Shown piece by piece: positions 51,601 through 58,600 of a stretch of DNA of 64,000 nt. Location of the stretch: NCBI GenBank assembly GCA_013396755.1, contig VWZF01003190.1:2409050-2473049 (forward strand). The letters run 5' to 3'. Origin of the DNA: Sclerurus mexicanus (lineage: Eukaryota > Chordata > Aves > Passeriformes > Furnariidae). The position numbers and the translations under genes were made by a program. The notes below the pieces were generated by a model that ran no database searches, was not told the origin of the DNA, and saw only the letters and a list, made by a program, of their open reading frames with translations. The first letter of the stretch is position 1; the number at the start of each line of letters is the position of its first letter.

Positions 51601-52153
51601 TGGCCAGGTTCTGCTTTTTCCTCTCCAATTCTGTATTTAACTGTTTTTCACTTAGGAACATTTCCTATTTTCCAGTTCCCCCTATTCCACCAGTTCTTTT
51701 GGAGATGAGGAAATATTACAGAGCTTAACTGCAAAAGCCATTTTCATAGGGCATTAAACCATTAAGCAATTAAGTTTTCCTAAGTTGCATAAGGCTCGTT
51801 TAGTGAGTCATAAACTATTTTCTTACAGCTTTGAAAACAGACACTTTGAAAATATTCCTCTTTGCGCTGCAGGTGAAGCCGGACACACGTTTTGCTTTGA
51901 AATCTGTGCCCGATTAATCGCTCCAGACCCGTGTTTACCTCCCACACTTCCCGGCAGCGCCCCGGCCACCGGTGATAACTCCGTTTTACTACAAAGCTTC
52001 TCCCAACTTCCTCGTGCCTCGGCGCCTCCCAAATCCCCCCGGCCCCCGCGGGAAGCGGCTCATCCCACCGCCGCGCTCCCGGCACCGAGAGCGGCCCGGC
52101 GCCCACCTGAACTTCTCCCCGGCCGGCACCGTCAGCCTGTTGAGCTTGTCCAT
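9522..52153 (-). CDS. BLNK: BLNK, B-cell linker adaptor (BASH), 22 coding exons, complete
   Basis: Cytoplasmic scaffold of B-cell receptor signalling: SYK phosphorylates its YxxP tyrosines, which then recruit PLCG2, BTK, VAV, GRB2 and NCK. The coding exons, in transcript order, have lengths 47, 66, 50, 41, 157, 158, 82, 81, 26, 29, 96, 43, 28, 73, 31, 43, 79, 32, 80, 84, 156 and 120 nt; they are listed separately. Every junction has GT/AG ends and matching phase, and the sum is 1602 nt, 533 aa plus TAA. Human BLNK is 456 aa; avian forms are longer. Layout: leucine-rich N-terminus (1-42); acidic YxxP region with Y72, Y84, Y96, Y176, Y187 and an extra Y230; proline-rich motifs including VPPKPK (162-167); SH2 domain about 423-530 with FLIR Arg449. 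Y72, Y84 and Y96 have exactly the human numbering, which supports the first five exons. The start is chosen by the conserved MDKLN N-terminus and a good Kozak context (A at -3, G at +4). Confidence 0.92.
10836..10991 (-). CDS. BLNK: BLNK coding exon 21 (SH2 core)
   Basis: 156 nt (phase 0/0) coding residues 443-494. It begins DGSFLIRKSSGQDS and contains the phosphotyrosine-binding arginine R449 of the FLIR motif and the strand segment QPYTLVVFYNRRVYN. Nearly identical to human BLNK. Acceptor ctcttcag, donor gtgaga. Confidence 0.96.
12003..12086 (-). CDS. BLNK: BLNK coding exon 20 (SH2 start)
   Basis: 84 nt (phase 0/0) coding residues 415-442, including AWYAAACDRRMAEDALYQSN, the start of the SH2 domain (human PWYAGACDRKSAEEALHRSN). 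Acceptor tttctag, donor gtaggt. Confidence 0.95.
14578..14657 (-). CDS. BLNK: BLNK coding exon 19
   Basis: 80 nt coding residues 389-414, a Ser-rich linker ending SSISSSADQ, like human SSNSTISEQ just before the SH2 domain. Acceptor ttttctag, donor gtataa. Confidence 0.9.
14925..15075 (+). mobile_element. Possible degraded LINE reverse-transcriptase fragment
   Basis: The + strand at about 14935-15030 reads LTLDFSGAFDTVPYG, resembling the reverse-transcriptase motif LDFSKAFDTVPH of CR1/L2-type LINEs. The frame is then lost (stop at about 15060). It lies inside a BLNK intron, antisense to the gene. The flanks are too diverged for me to set ends. Confidence 0.4.
16100..16131 (-). CDS. BLNK: BLNK coding micro-exon 18
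   Basis: 32 nt coding PLLQKSSILP, matching human IHQKPIPLP. Acceptor ttatttcag, donor gtaagt. Confidence 0.87.
16580..16658 (-). CDS. BLNK: BLNK coding exon 17
   Basis: 79 nt coding residues 352-376, KPTAAERRRGSNQE followed by a proline-rich LPLPPLPSVPQ stretch; human KPIPAERHRGSSHRQE aligns. Acceptor cactacag, donor gtaaga. Confidence 0.92.
17395..17437 (-). CDS. BLNK: BLNK coding exon 16
   Basis: 43 nt coding KPCLPSRENLTANE and one base of E351, equivalent to the human segment ending SSVCEE. Acceptor tttattgcag, donor gtaaat. It supplies the phase shift needed between exons 15 and 17. Confidence 0.86.
18477..18507 (-). CDS. BLNK: BLNK coding micro-exon 15
   Basis: 31 nt coding KKASNVVNSP after L326, aligning with human KKPTTPLKTTP. 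Acceptor caatcttcag, donor gtaagt. The other two frames contain stops. Confidence 0.86.
19102..19174 (-). CDS. BLNK: BLNK coding exon 14
   Basis: Codes residues 303-325, ending GAAPSPLPRG, which matches human PPAAPSPLPRAG. Acceptor atctctag, donor gtgagt. 73 nt. Confidence 0.9.
19473..19500 (-). CDS. BLNK: BLNK coding micro-exon 13
   Basis: 28 nt coding DHEANNNDE and one base of S302. Strong signals: acceptor ttcattacag, donor gtaagt. It joins in phase to exon 14. Confidence 0.8.
19501..22360 (-). other. BLNK intron 12
   Basis: 2.86 kb between coding exons 12 and 13. Apart from the CR1 fragment in its exon-13-proximal part, it shows only AT-rich unique sequence with short chance frames. Confidence 0.6.
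19561..20053 (+). mobile_element. CR1-type LINE, 3' fragment
   Basis: About 490 bp recalling the CR1 3' end: 'cactacaagaaggacattga', 'gttgtttagccttgagaa', 'aacaggctgcccagg', and the tail 'tcttttccaacctt' followed by a degraded terminal repeat. It is truncated at the 5' end, has no intact open frame, and is antisense to BLNK in intron 12. CR1 is the main LINE of birds, which supports the host assignment. Confidence 0.88.
22361..22403 (-). CDS. BLNK: BLNK coding exon 12
   Basis: 43 nt with strong acceptor (tgtttttcag) and donor gtgagt. The only frame that fits both neighbours codes NILPLPRSRLHLKT (279-292). Similarity to human BLNK is too weak to align with confidence. Confidence 0.74.
23177..23272 (-). 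CDS. BLNK: BLNK coding exon 11
   Basis: Codes residues 247-277, beginning FTKPLLSMTAQ, rich in Ser, Gln and Thr. The acceptor (gattacaag) has a poor pyrimidine tract and is the weakest of the gene, but only this site gives the phase that fits exons 10 and 12. Donor gtaagt. 96 nt, symmetric (phase 2/2). Confidence 0.72.
23580..23608 (-). CDS. BLNK: BLNK coding micro-exon 10
   Basis: 29 nt coding EKPSPPPVT and two bases of R246. Acceptor ttcttacag, donor gtaacc. It continues the acidic/proline-rich pattern and has no direct human counterpart that I can align. Confidence 0.78.
24147..24172 (-). CDS. BLNK: BLNK coding micro-exon 9 (extra YxxP, Y230)
   Basis: A 26-nt micro-exon with a strong acceptor (tgtcctacag) and donor gtgagg. 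It completes E228 and codes VYEVPEEE. Y230 sits in YEVP, an additional BLNK-type motif not present at this place in human BLNK. Phase fits both neighbours. Confidence 0.82.
24411..24411. other. Unresolved base (N) in assembly
   Basis: A single N follows a run of seven C and seven T bases inside BLNK intron 9. It is probably a homopolymer sequencing or consensus problem, not biology. Confidence 0.95.
25512..25592 (-). CDS. BLNK: BLNK coding exon 8
   Basis: Codes residues 202-227, starting PVSRFMKTTKPAPPTSPKPS; this resembles human PMVNRSTKPNSSTPASPP. The 81-nt exon is symmetric (phase 1/1), so skipping would keep the frame. Acceptor tttttag, donor gtatgt. Confidence 0.87.
25618..25680. repeat. 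AT/GT-rich alternating simple sequence
   Basis: Imperfect alternating purine-pyrimidine sequence (TATATA, TGTGTG, ATACAC units) inside BLNK intron 8, just beyond the acceptor of exon 8. Simple low-complexity DNA. Confidence 0.6.
26356..26437 (-). CDS. BLNK: BLNK coding exon 7 (Y176, Y187)
   Basis: Codes residues 174-200 with YIVP (Y176) and YIEP (Y187) in a very acidic context, equivalent to human Y178 (YVVP) and Y189 (YIHP). Acceptor ctcatag, donor gtgagt. 82 nt. Confidence 0.94.
26942..27099 (-). CDS. BLNK: BLNK coding exon 6 (proline-rich)
   Basis: Codes residues 122-173, rich in Pro, Ser and Lys. It ends with KPKVPPKPKECSDDE, matching human KPQVPPKPKGLLEDE, a likely SH3-binding motif of the class used by GRB2 and NCK. 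The acceptor (gttaaaag) is weak, but phase and similarity fix it. Donor gtaaag. 158 nt. Confidence 0.92.
28351..28507 (-). CDS. BLNK: BLNK coding exon 5 (Y72, Y84, Y96)
   Basis: Codes residues 69-120. It carries three conserved YxxP motifs: YENP (Y72), YVVP (Y84) and YEPP (Y96), the same numbering as human BLNK. The end, GEYA, matches human GEYI. Acceptor ttctag, donor gtagtt. 157 nt. Confidence 0.95.
29349..29389 (-). CDS. BLNK: BLNK coding exon 4
   Basis: Codes residues 56-68 (HADNEEEQWSDDF), matching human ADEEEQWSDDF. Acceptor gatttag, donor gtaagt. A short 41-nt acidic exon. Confidence 0.93.
30291..30340 (-). CDS. BLNK: BLNK coding exon 3
   Basis: Codes residues 39-54 (LKKKSPPSLPQRDYAL), matching human LKVKAPPSVPRRDYA. 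It contains a run of eight A bases just inside the acceptor (tttacag). Donor is gtaagt. 50 nt. Confidence 0.93.
30341..37452 (-). other. BLNK intron 2
   Basis: 7.1 kb, AT-rich. It contains a TA/TG-rich patch at 30950-31055 and a chance-looking 164-codon + strand frame at 30973-31467. A somewhat GC-richer part lies at 36300-36520. No exon, RNA gene or clear transposon was recognised. Confidence 0.6.
30950..31055. repeat. TA/TG-rich simple sequence with palindrome
   Basis: Low-complexity alternating purine-pyrimidine DNA. A perfect 22-base palindrome lies at 31019-31040, centred on gtgta/tacac. Confidence 0.65.
37453..37518 (-). CDS. BLNK: BLNK coding exon 2
   Basis: Codes residues 17-37 (KLQKMVHDIKKNESGIINKF and K), nearly identical to the human leucine-zipper-like segment. 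Acceptor ttccag, donor gtaagt. The 66-nt exon is symmetric (phase 2 in, phase 2 out). Confidence 0.93.
39483..39505. repeat. (AC)n microsatellite
   Basis: About eleven uninterrupted AC units in BLNK intron 1. Likely length-polymorphic. Confidence 0.9.
42648..42702. repeat. T-rich low-complexity tract
   Basis: TTTG units merging into a long T run, then CCCC, in BLNK intron 1. It could be the reversed poly(A) of an old retroposed copy, but no body is recognisable. Confidence 0.6.
47261..47390. repeat. G/T-rich low-complexity tract
   Basis: About 130 bp with repeated GTTTT/GGTTTT units; the minus strand is A/C-rich. It lies in BLNK intron 1, about 470 bp before a CR1 fragment. Confidence 0.65.
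47861..48285 (+). mobile_element. CR1-type LINE, 3' fragment
   Basis: About 425 bp with CR1 3'-end features: 'gaggaaaggctgagag', 'ttgttcagcctgaagaaa', 'gaacaggctggccagag', 'ccccatccctggaagtgttc', 'tcccttccaacctaaaccat' and the terminal 'attcta'. The wording around 'gggctttgagcaacctggtc' suggests a different CR1 subfamily from the copy at 19.6 kb. It is antisense to BLNK in intron 1. Confidence 0.88.
52107..52153 (-). CDS. BLNK: BLNK coding exon 1 (start codon)
   Basis: Codes residues 1-15 and two bases of R16, beginning MDKLNRLTVPAGEKF, close to human MDKLNKITVPASQKL. The donor is AG|gtgggc. The N-terminal leucine-rich segment of BLNK is known to help membrane association. It lies in a CpG-island-like region. 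The frame stays open upstream of this ATG, but similarity to mammalian BLNK begins here. Confidence 0.93.
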
Positions 52154-52178
52154 GATCCTGCGCCCTCCTGCACCTGCC

Positions 52179-52201
52179 GGGGAGGGGAGGGGAGGGGAGG
52201 G
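52179..52201 (+). promoter_or_regulatory. G-quadruplex-type run by the BLNK start
   Basis: Four GGGG runs and one GGG run separated by single A bases on the + strand (the template strand for BLNK), 26-48 bases upstream of the BLNK ATG, probably in the 5'UTR. It is followed to 52232 by imperfect gcag(a/g)gcaggg repeats. Confidence 0.7.
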
Positions 52202-52507
52202 CAGAGCAGGGCAGAGCAGGGCAGGGCAGGGCACGGCTCCCTCCGGGGCTGGCTCGGAGCGCGGCAGAGCCTCCGCCAGGTCGGACGGCGCTGCCGGAGC
52301 CTCTCCCGGTCCCGCCCGCGGCACCGACGGGGGAGGGACCCGGTGCTCGGCCCGGCCCGGCCCCGCCCCGCCCGGGGCGGCACAGGTGGCTGCGGGACCG
52401 GGAGCCGAGGGGGGAGCCCTGGGAAATGGGAGCGGGGGTCTCGCTAATCCGCTCCTCCCTTCAGGGCTGTCGGGGCGGCTCCGGGACGCGCCGCTCCGCC
52501 CGGCGGC

Positions 52508-52555
52508 AGCGGGTCGGGTGAAGGTGAGCCCAGCGGGTCGGGTGAAGACGACCCC
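52508..52555. repeat. Two-copy 24-bp tandem duplication
   Basis: The 16-base unit agcgggtcgggtgaag occurs at 52508-52523 and again at 52532-52547, with a period of 24, in the GC-rich region upstream of BLNK. A further partial copy (agccgg) follows. Confidence 0.75.
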
Positions 52556-52600
52556 AGCCGGCTGAGGCTGGGGGACCCTCTCGCTGTCACCTGCCAGCCC

Positions 52601-55600
52601 CAGGTGAGGCGCCTGGCCTCCCTCTCTTCCCCGCTCCTCTACACTTCTCGTGAAGATGTGCCAGGTGGGAGCGAACATGCTACCGTGGGAACTTTTCCTT
52701 TCCCGGAGGTTCTCCAGCGAAAGTCTGAGAGAACCATCATCTTATCCCCGTTCTTTTGAATGTAACTGTAAAGAAAAAAGATTTCTCACCCTGTTTCTTA
52801 ATCTAAGGTAGGAGAAAATCATGATCCTTCCAGGGACACAGGGCAAGGCTATTCCCACCCAAGATGCAGGCAGGTGACTGTGTTTTATGGCTCTGATATC
52901 TCTGAGCCTGGGACTTTTTGCTTAGTTTTGGGCTCAACTATTTTTCTGTCTTTGAAGATGACCTTTGGAAGCAGCTGGTTGCTTCTGAAGGGCAATGTAG
53001 GCAGTTATTCACATTCTGTCTTTATCCCAAAGGGCTGGGAACTTTGAATTCTGCGCCTTTGGAGGATGACTATTGTTGCTTGCCTTCTGTATATTTGGCC
53101 TGTTCTCAGCTGAGTCTATAAACTAAGGCTGCTCTAGAGAGGAAACCTACAAGTTCTTTTTTTAAAAAAAGTACATCTGCATCATGTTAATATGTTTTTG
53201 GTAAGTACAATATGTTTTGAGGACGCACAAAGTCATACGTTGGTGAGATTGTCACTGCCACTTGGGCTAGGTTTTTGCGAGGAGTTCTCCTCAGATTGTG
53301 CTGACTACAGTTTTTTTTTGTGAAACTGTAGCAGCAAAGCAGACTTTTCCTGGTTAGTGGAGATGACTGGGGAAACAGCAGGCTATGAGATTTGTGTCTT
53401 TGATAATAGTATCACTCTGATCTTGGCATGGCTGGTGTTTTTGGTCTCTGAGCTTTCTGCATGGAAATCACTTGATATTTGAATACAGTATTTTTCTGGG
53501 GTGGGCCCACAGTGTACAAATTGCCCTTTTTGGGGTATCTTAAAGTCTGTGGGCTTTAAGGAATAATAAAATAATGTTGAATATAATTTAATACACAAAA
53601 CTTTGGAACTCCACTTTGCATTATATCTAGTTGTGAACTGGACAACTTTGCAATTTTACTCCCTAAAAGTTATTTTGAAAATTAAATTAAATTTGAATTA
53701 GTTAAAATTAATGCTCTGACAATATGAAGAAGGGGATATGAATAAATCTCTGTGTTGCTTTCCCTTTTGCTTAGATAATCTTCCCACTTATCTGAACACG
53801 TCCCAGAATAAGAGATTTGCTCAATAGACTCATGCAGTGATTTCTCTTACACAACAACTGCCTCTTGCCTGGCTGTCACAGAAATCCCAGGCTGTTTCCC
53901 TTTGACATCTTGGGTGGCGGCCTGTCCTTTGCACTGCTGTCCTGGTCTCGCCTAGTTTCTTCCTGACTCAACAGAAATTACAGGTCTAGTTTTAATGCTC
54001 TGCAGTGCCCAGCACAGAGGGCTTTCACACCTGTCCTCACAGCACTGTCACCTCTCTGCTCCCAGGAATTGGCTACTGCTAGTGCTTCATGCTGAGGGCA
54101 GTCCCGGAGTCTGGTGAGCTCAGGGCTTGGTGACAAGTGTGACTCACACAGGATCTCTCACCCCTGTGATCTGCTGGTGCCTGTGTTTGTGTAGCTGTGC
54201 AGTAGCATGGACTGAAGAATGAGTCCACTACAAACGATCCAGCAAAATGTCACAAAAAAGGGGTTTTAACTGGACCAGTTTCTTGATTTGATTTGATGCA
54301 CACATGTTTGTAAGGGTGCAGAATAGGGCTGGAGAAACAGGGTGAGTGACTGCTTAGCCTGCTACTGTTGCCAAGAAGTTACTCCTAATAAAGTCTTCAT
54401 TGCACAAGACTTGTTCATGAGATTTCATGGCACCTGGTGTGGGGCCTGTCCGCTGGTCATACCTCAGCCTGTTTGCTTCTTCCATGCACACACATGGCAC
54501 AAAATGCAGCTGTGTTTCACTTTAGTACCTACAATGAGTTTGTAGCCAAAAAACACCCAAACCCTTTCCTGCTACTCCATCAGGGCTTGTTTTCACCTGT
54601 CTGGAAAGCAGTAAAAGGAAAGGAGGTAAATACTTGTCCTCACAACCTGACACTCTGAATAGTTACACAAGGCATATCTTACTTCCCTTACTTCCCTATT
54701 CCTACCAAGACACACTTGTAGTGGAAATTTTTCTTGGGAAAAGCATTCTGGCCTAGAATTAGCAGAATTTGCTAGTACAAGGTGACGTGGCCTAGGCTGG
54801 CTCTTTTTGCTCATGCAGAACATTGGCAAAAGAACTCTGAGTCCAACCATTAACCTAGAACCACTACGTTCAACTAAATCAAATGCCCAAGTGCCACATC
54901 AACCTGCCTTTGGAACTTTTCCAGGAATGGGGATTCCATCACTTCCCTGAGGAACCTATTTCAATGTCTGATCATCCTTTCAGTGAAGAAATTTTTCTTA
55001 ATACCTAATCTAAGCCTCCCTTGGTGCAACTTGAGACCATTTCCTAGTCCTCCCCAAAATAACACATAAAGGACCTAGTATCTCACATTTATATTAAACC
55101 CAAGGTATCTGAGAGAGTGGATTCTCCTGGCCACCTTGGACTATATTGTTCCTGGGAAATCAGTGGAGAGTCAAGTGCAGGTGAAGTCCTGAAATTAAGA
55201 GAAGAAAGCCACCCTACCCCAAATGTCAAACAAAACCTTTCTAGTTACAGTGAAATTCCTCCTCTTCCTCATTTTAAATGTGTACATGCATCAAAAATGT
55301 CTGGATCTAACCAGCACAGCCTCACCAGAAAATGCCTATAGCCTGCTTAGTTCTTTCTGGTCTGCCTGCAAGTCAGTTTATCTGGCCATCTGTCCTGGTG
55401 CTCAGAAGGCTTGGTTGGGTGCAACAGGATAGGAAAACCACTACAGAAAAACCTTAAATAAGAACATGATCAAGCCCCTCTAAACAGCCCTAAACCTCTT
55501 CTTTTTGCCCAGCAGGTGCTTTCAGAGCCTGAACTCCTGGCCCATGTTGGGACTGATCCTGTCTGTGATCAAGTGGGCTTCTGTACAGCCCATACAGGAC

Positions 55601-58600
55601 ACAGCACAGTGTGCAGCTGGTGAGGGTGGCCCTGCGGACCTGCATTAGGGATGAACAGCAGGGGTTCCTCCATCCCTCCAGCATTAGTCATCACCGCCAA
55701 AGGGTGTCTCTGGGGGCCCAGGCTGGAGGGGTGACCAGGGCCTGACTAACTCCACTGCAGGAAACACCCTGCCTTCCTCTTCAGGAGCCCTGGGAGGGCC
55801 CAGAGGTGGTGGCCGATTTGAGCCATGCACCAACATAATGTCATGCTATTTTTGTAGCCGTAACCCAGCAACTGTCCCTCTGACATAATGTGCTGATTTG
55901 GATAAAGACAAAGAGGAACTGGGATTTGTTTTACCCTGTGGGTGGCATCTTGACCACAGTGATGGTTAACATGAAACTCTCCTTCTCAGCCACAAGGGCC
56001 ATTTTAGGTAGGTTGGCATTTGTTTTGCGGGATGCCTTTGTCACCAGCGTGCTCCTTGGTATGTCTGGGGCCAACAGAGATTGTGCTGCTGCCTGCTGAG
56101 ACATGGCCTGGAAGCCTGTGCCAACCTGCACTGCCTAGCTGAGGAACAGGGCCCAGGAGTGTGGGGCATAGTGGGGTCTCAGAAGAATGTATCTTGAAGT
56201 CTTGGATGAAGTGTTTTGCAGAGTTGTTCCCACAGTATTGGTCCTCTGGAGCAACATCATTGAAGCCCTTTACCTAAATGGTATTTTCTTATCTAATGTG
56301 TTAAGAACCCACATCCACACTCTGCCATTTTTGTCATTATGTAGATAGCCACGAACTTTATTTTCCTGTATATGGCTAAAAAAGATAGAGGATGAATTCC
56401 TGGCACTGTTACCTAACACAGGTAATGCAGGATTTGCCATTAAATTCCCTTGGCAGGATGGCTTACAGAATATGCATACATTTTTATTTTAAATTTTTGA
56501 TGCTCAAAATGCCATTGTAGTTTTGAGAAAGGTCTTCTAAATGCCACTGACTGTTGCAACATAATTTCCTCATCACTTCATTTGTTGTGGCTTAGTCTGG
56601 GTTTGTCTCTCTTATCCTCTCCCAATATGACTGTGTAATTCTCCGTTTATACTCATAAATAAAAATATTTTTTAAAGCAACTTCTTTATCGTGCATGTTC
56701 AGAAATAAAACCTATTTTTTATCCCCTCTGCTGTTTTCTGCTGTTTATTTCCACTGCCTTGTTCCTTCCGCATGCTGCCTCATTCTGGTGGCCTGTTCTG
56801 GTTTCTGTTTAAGAGCTGTTGAGGCATGTTCAAAACCATACTCAGTGAAACAGTGTCCCCAGACTGTGAGTATCCTACCTTCATTTGGCTGAAATTTGCT
56901 GTGAATTGCCAGGTCTTTCCTGCTTACTCTATATTCTATTGTTAAGATAATTTTTGGTTTGACTTTGAATTTCTGAGTAGGTAGAAAACTCCTGTAGCAC
57001 AGAAACAAGGGCTCAGACAACTTGGCTAAAGCACTTTAGTTCTTGGTAAGTGGTGTTCCTAGATCAGAACAGGCATCTTCATACAGAGCCAATGGTAGAG
57101 AAACAATTAGGCAAAATCCAGAGTTTGACTGCTATCACTGACAGGAATGGTATTTTTTCTTGCCCAAAGATTTCTCTCTGACTCATTTGATGACTGCCTT
57201 TTCTTTTTTTCAGTGAAATTAATGCTCTCTAGTTTAATACCTTCTAGTACATGGTTTGTATGATGATTTTGGTTATGTCTGGCATTTCTGCTGAAGCTAC
57301 CAATGTTAAATATAATGTATCAGCTGTGCATATGTTCCTTTTAGATTTTTAAGTTTTGATGCTAGCACCTTTTGATGGAGACCATTCATGCCACCTTTGA
57401 ATGTGAATCACAGACTGACTATGTTTAGTTAGGGAACATAGGGGGCCATTGGTGTTTCTTATCTGGGTTGGCAGCCCAAGCCACATCCTGACTGCGTCAT
57501 GGGTGATGCTTAGTGATGCAACTCATAGCCTCCTCTGCATGGCAAGAAATCCTAGGAATATGTGTCCCAGGTAGGAGCTGTGGCACACAAGAGAGCTGGA
57601 CAAACAAGCTGCAGAAAAGAGCGTGAAAAGTTCAAGCCAGGGTATAGGTACAGCCTTGGCTCTCAGTTGCCGTTTCTGAACTTCTGGGATTTTACACAGT
57701 TGTAATAAAACACAGAGAATTATAAACTGTATCATAAAGCATAAACATTTAGCAATGAGAAGGAAAATAAAAAGAACTGCTAATAGATTCATTTAAAACA
57801 TCAATTTACAGTAAATCTCTTTAATGTTTATTTTTATTTTTAGTGCTTTGAGGAGGCAGTGTTGCATCAAAGGATCTCAATGAATTATGTATGACTATTT
57901 CAAGAGGAAGCTATTTTTTACAGATTACATTAATGCCCATAGGTACAGTCTAGTGTCTTCAATGTATATGAAACAGGCAAGAAACCTGATTTGAAGTAAG
58001 CAAACTGTTGATAACCAGGTTTCAATTTTATTCATAATGTGGTCATATAAGACTTTTTCTCTCAGTCATGTTAGAAAACCCATTTCTTAACCTATTCTCA
58101 ATTAACAAAGTTTTATCTCCAACATTAATAGAGATGATTGGGCCAAATTTTTTTCTTAAAAGAACACAGCAGTCAAGGATGCAACTGCTCTTTATAGAAA
58201 AGAAGTCATCAAGAGAATTTTATGTACTACCTGTACATAACATACTGCCACGTAGTAGTGTGTTCTTTGCTTTTGACTTTCCCACTTTTGGGGAATGTGG
58301 GAAATCACAAGATATTGCATATTTTACTATTTAAAAGACAGCTTTGTGAGATTTTTATGTGGCTTTTCCTTCAAGAAATCCTAACAATAGGGCAACAGTG
58401 TAAACTCTCCTGAGCAATATTTGAAATGATTGAAAGTTCACTTCAGAATATCTGTCTGATTTTACTGTGTTGAGCTCATAGTAGTTCACCTAGCTCAGAG
58501 GTACTTCTCCCTGCCTGTATCTACATGCTATCTTTAATCTCTCTCTGACTGACAATTGCTTCAAAGAGCGTATTTATTCATATGTAGAGGTCTCTATTTA

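Larger units (their letters stand above)
37519..52106 (-). other. BLNK intron 1
   Basis: 14.6 kb first intron. It holds an (AC)n microsatellite, T- and G/T-rich tracts, and one CR1 fragment. All reading frames are short and lack recognisable similarity. First introns of immune genes often contain enhancers, but I cannot identify one by eye. Confidence 0.6.
51880..52600. promoter_or_regulatory. BLNK: CpG-island-like promoter region of BLNK
   Basis: A sharp switch from AT-rich intron to very GC- and CpG-rich sequence covering exon 1 and several hundred bases upstream. Overlapping GC boxes (CCCCGCCCCGCCC at 52361-52373 and GGGGCGG at 52374-52380) lie about 210-230 bp upstream of the ATG. No TATA box was seen. 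The transcription start is probably between about 52160 and 52400, but cannot be placed exactly. Confidence 0.75.

Noticed and set aside
51785..52678. Long overlapping frames of 220 codons (+), 197 codons (+) and 229 codons (-) around 52 kb
   Set aside because: They lie in the CpG-island-like region, where stop codons are rare. Composition is Arg/Pro/Ala/Gly only and the frames overlap each other. Only the part of the minus frame from the MDKLN start is real (BLNK exon 1).
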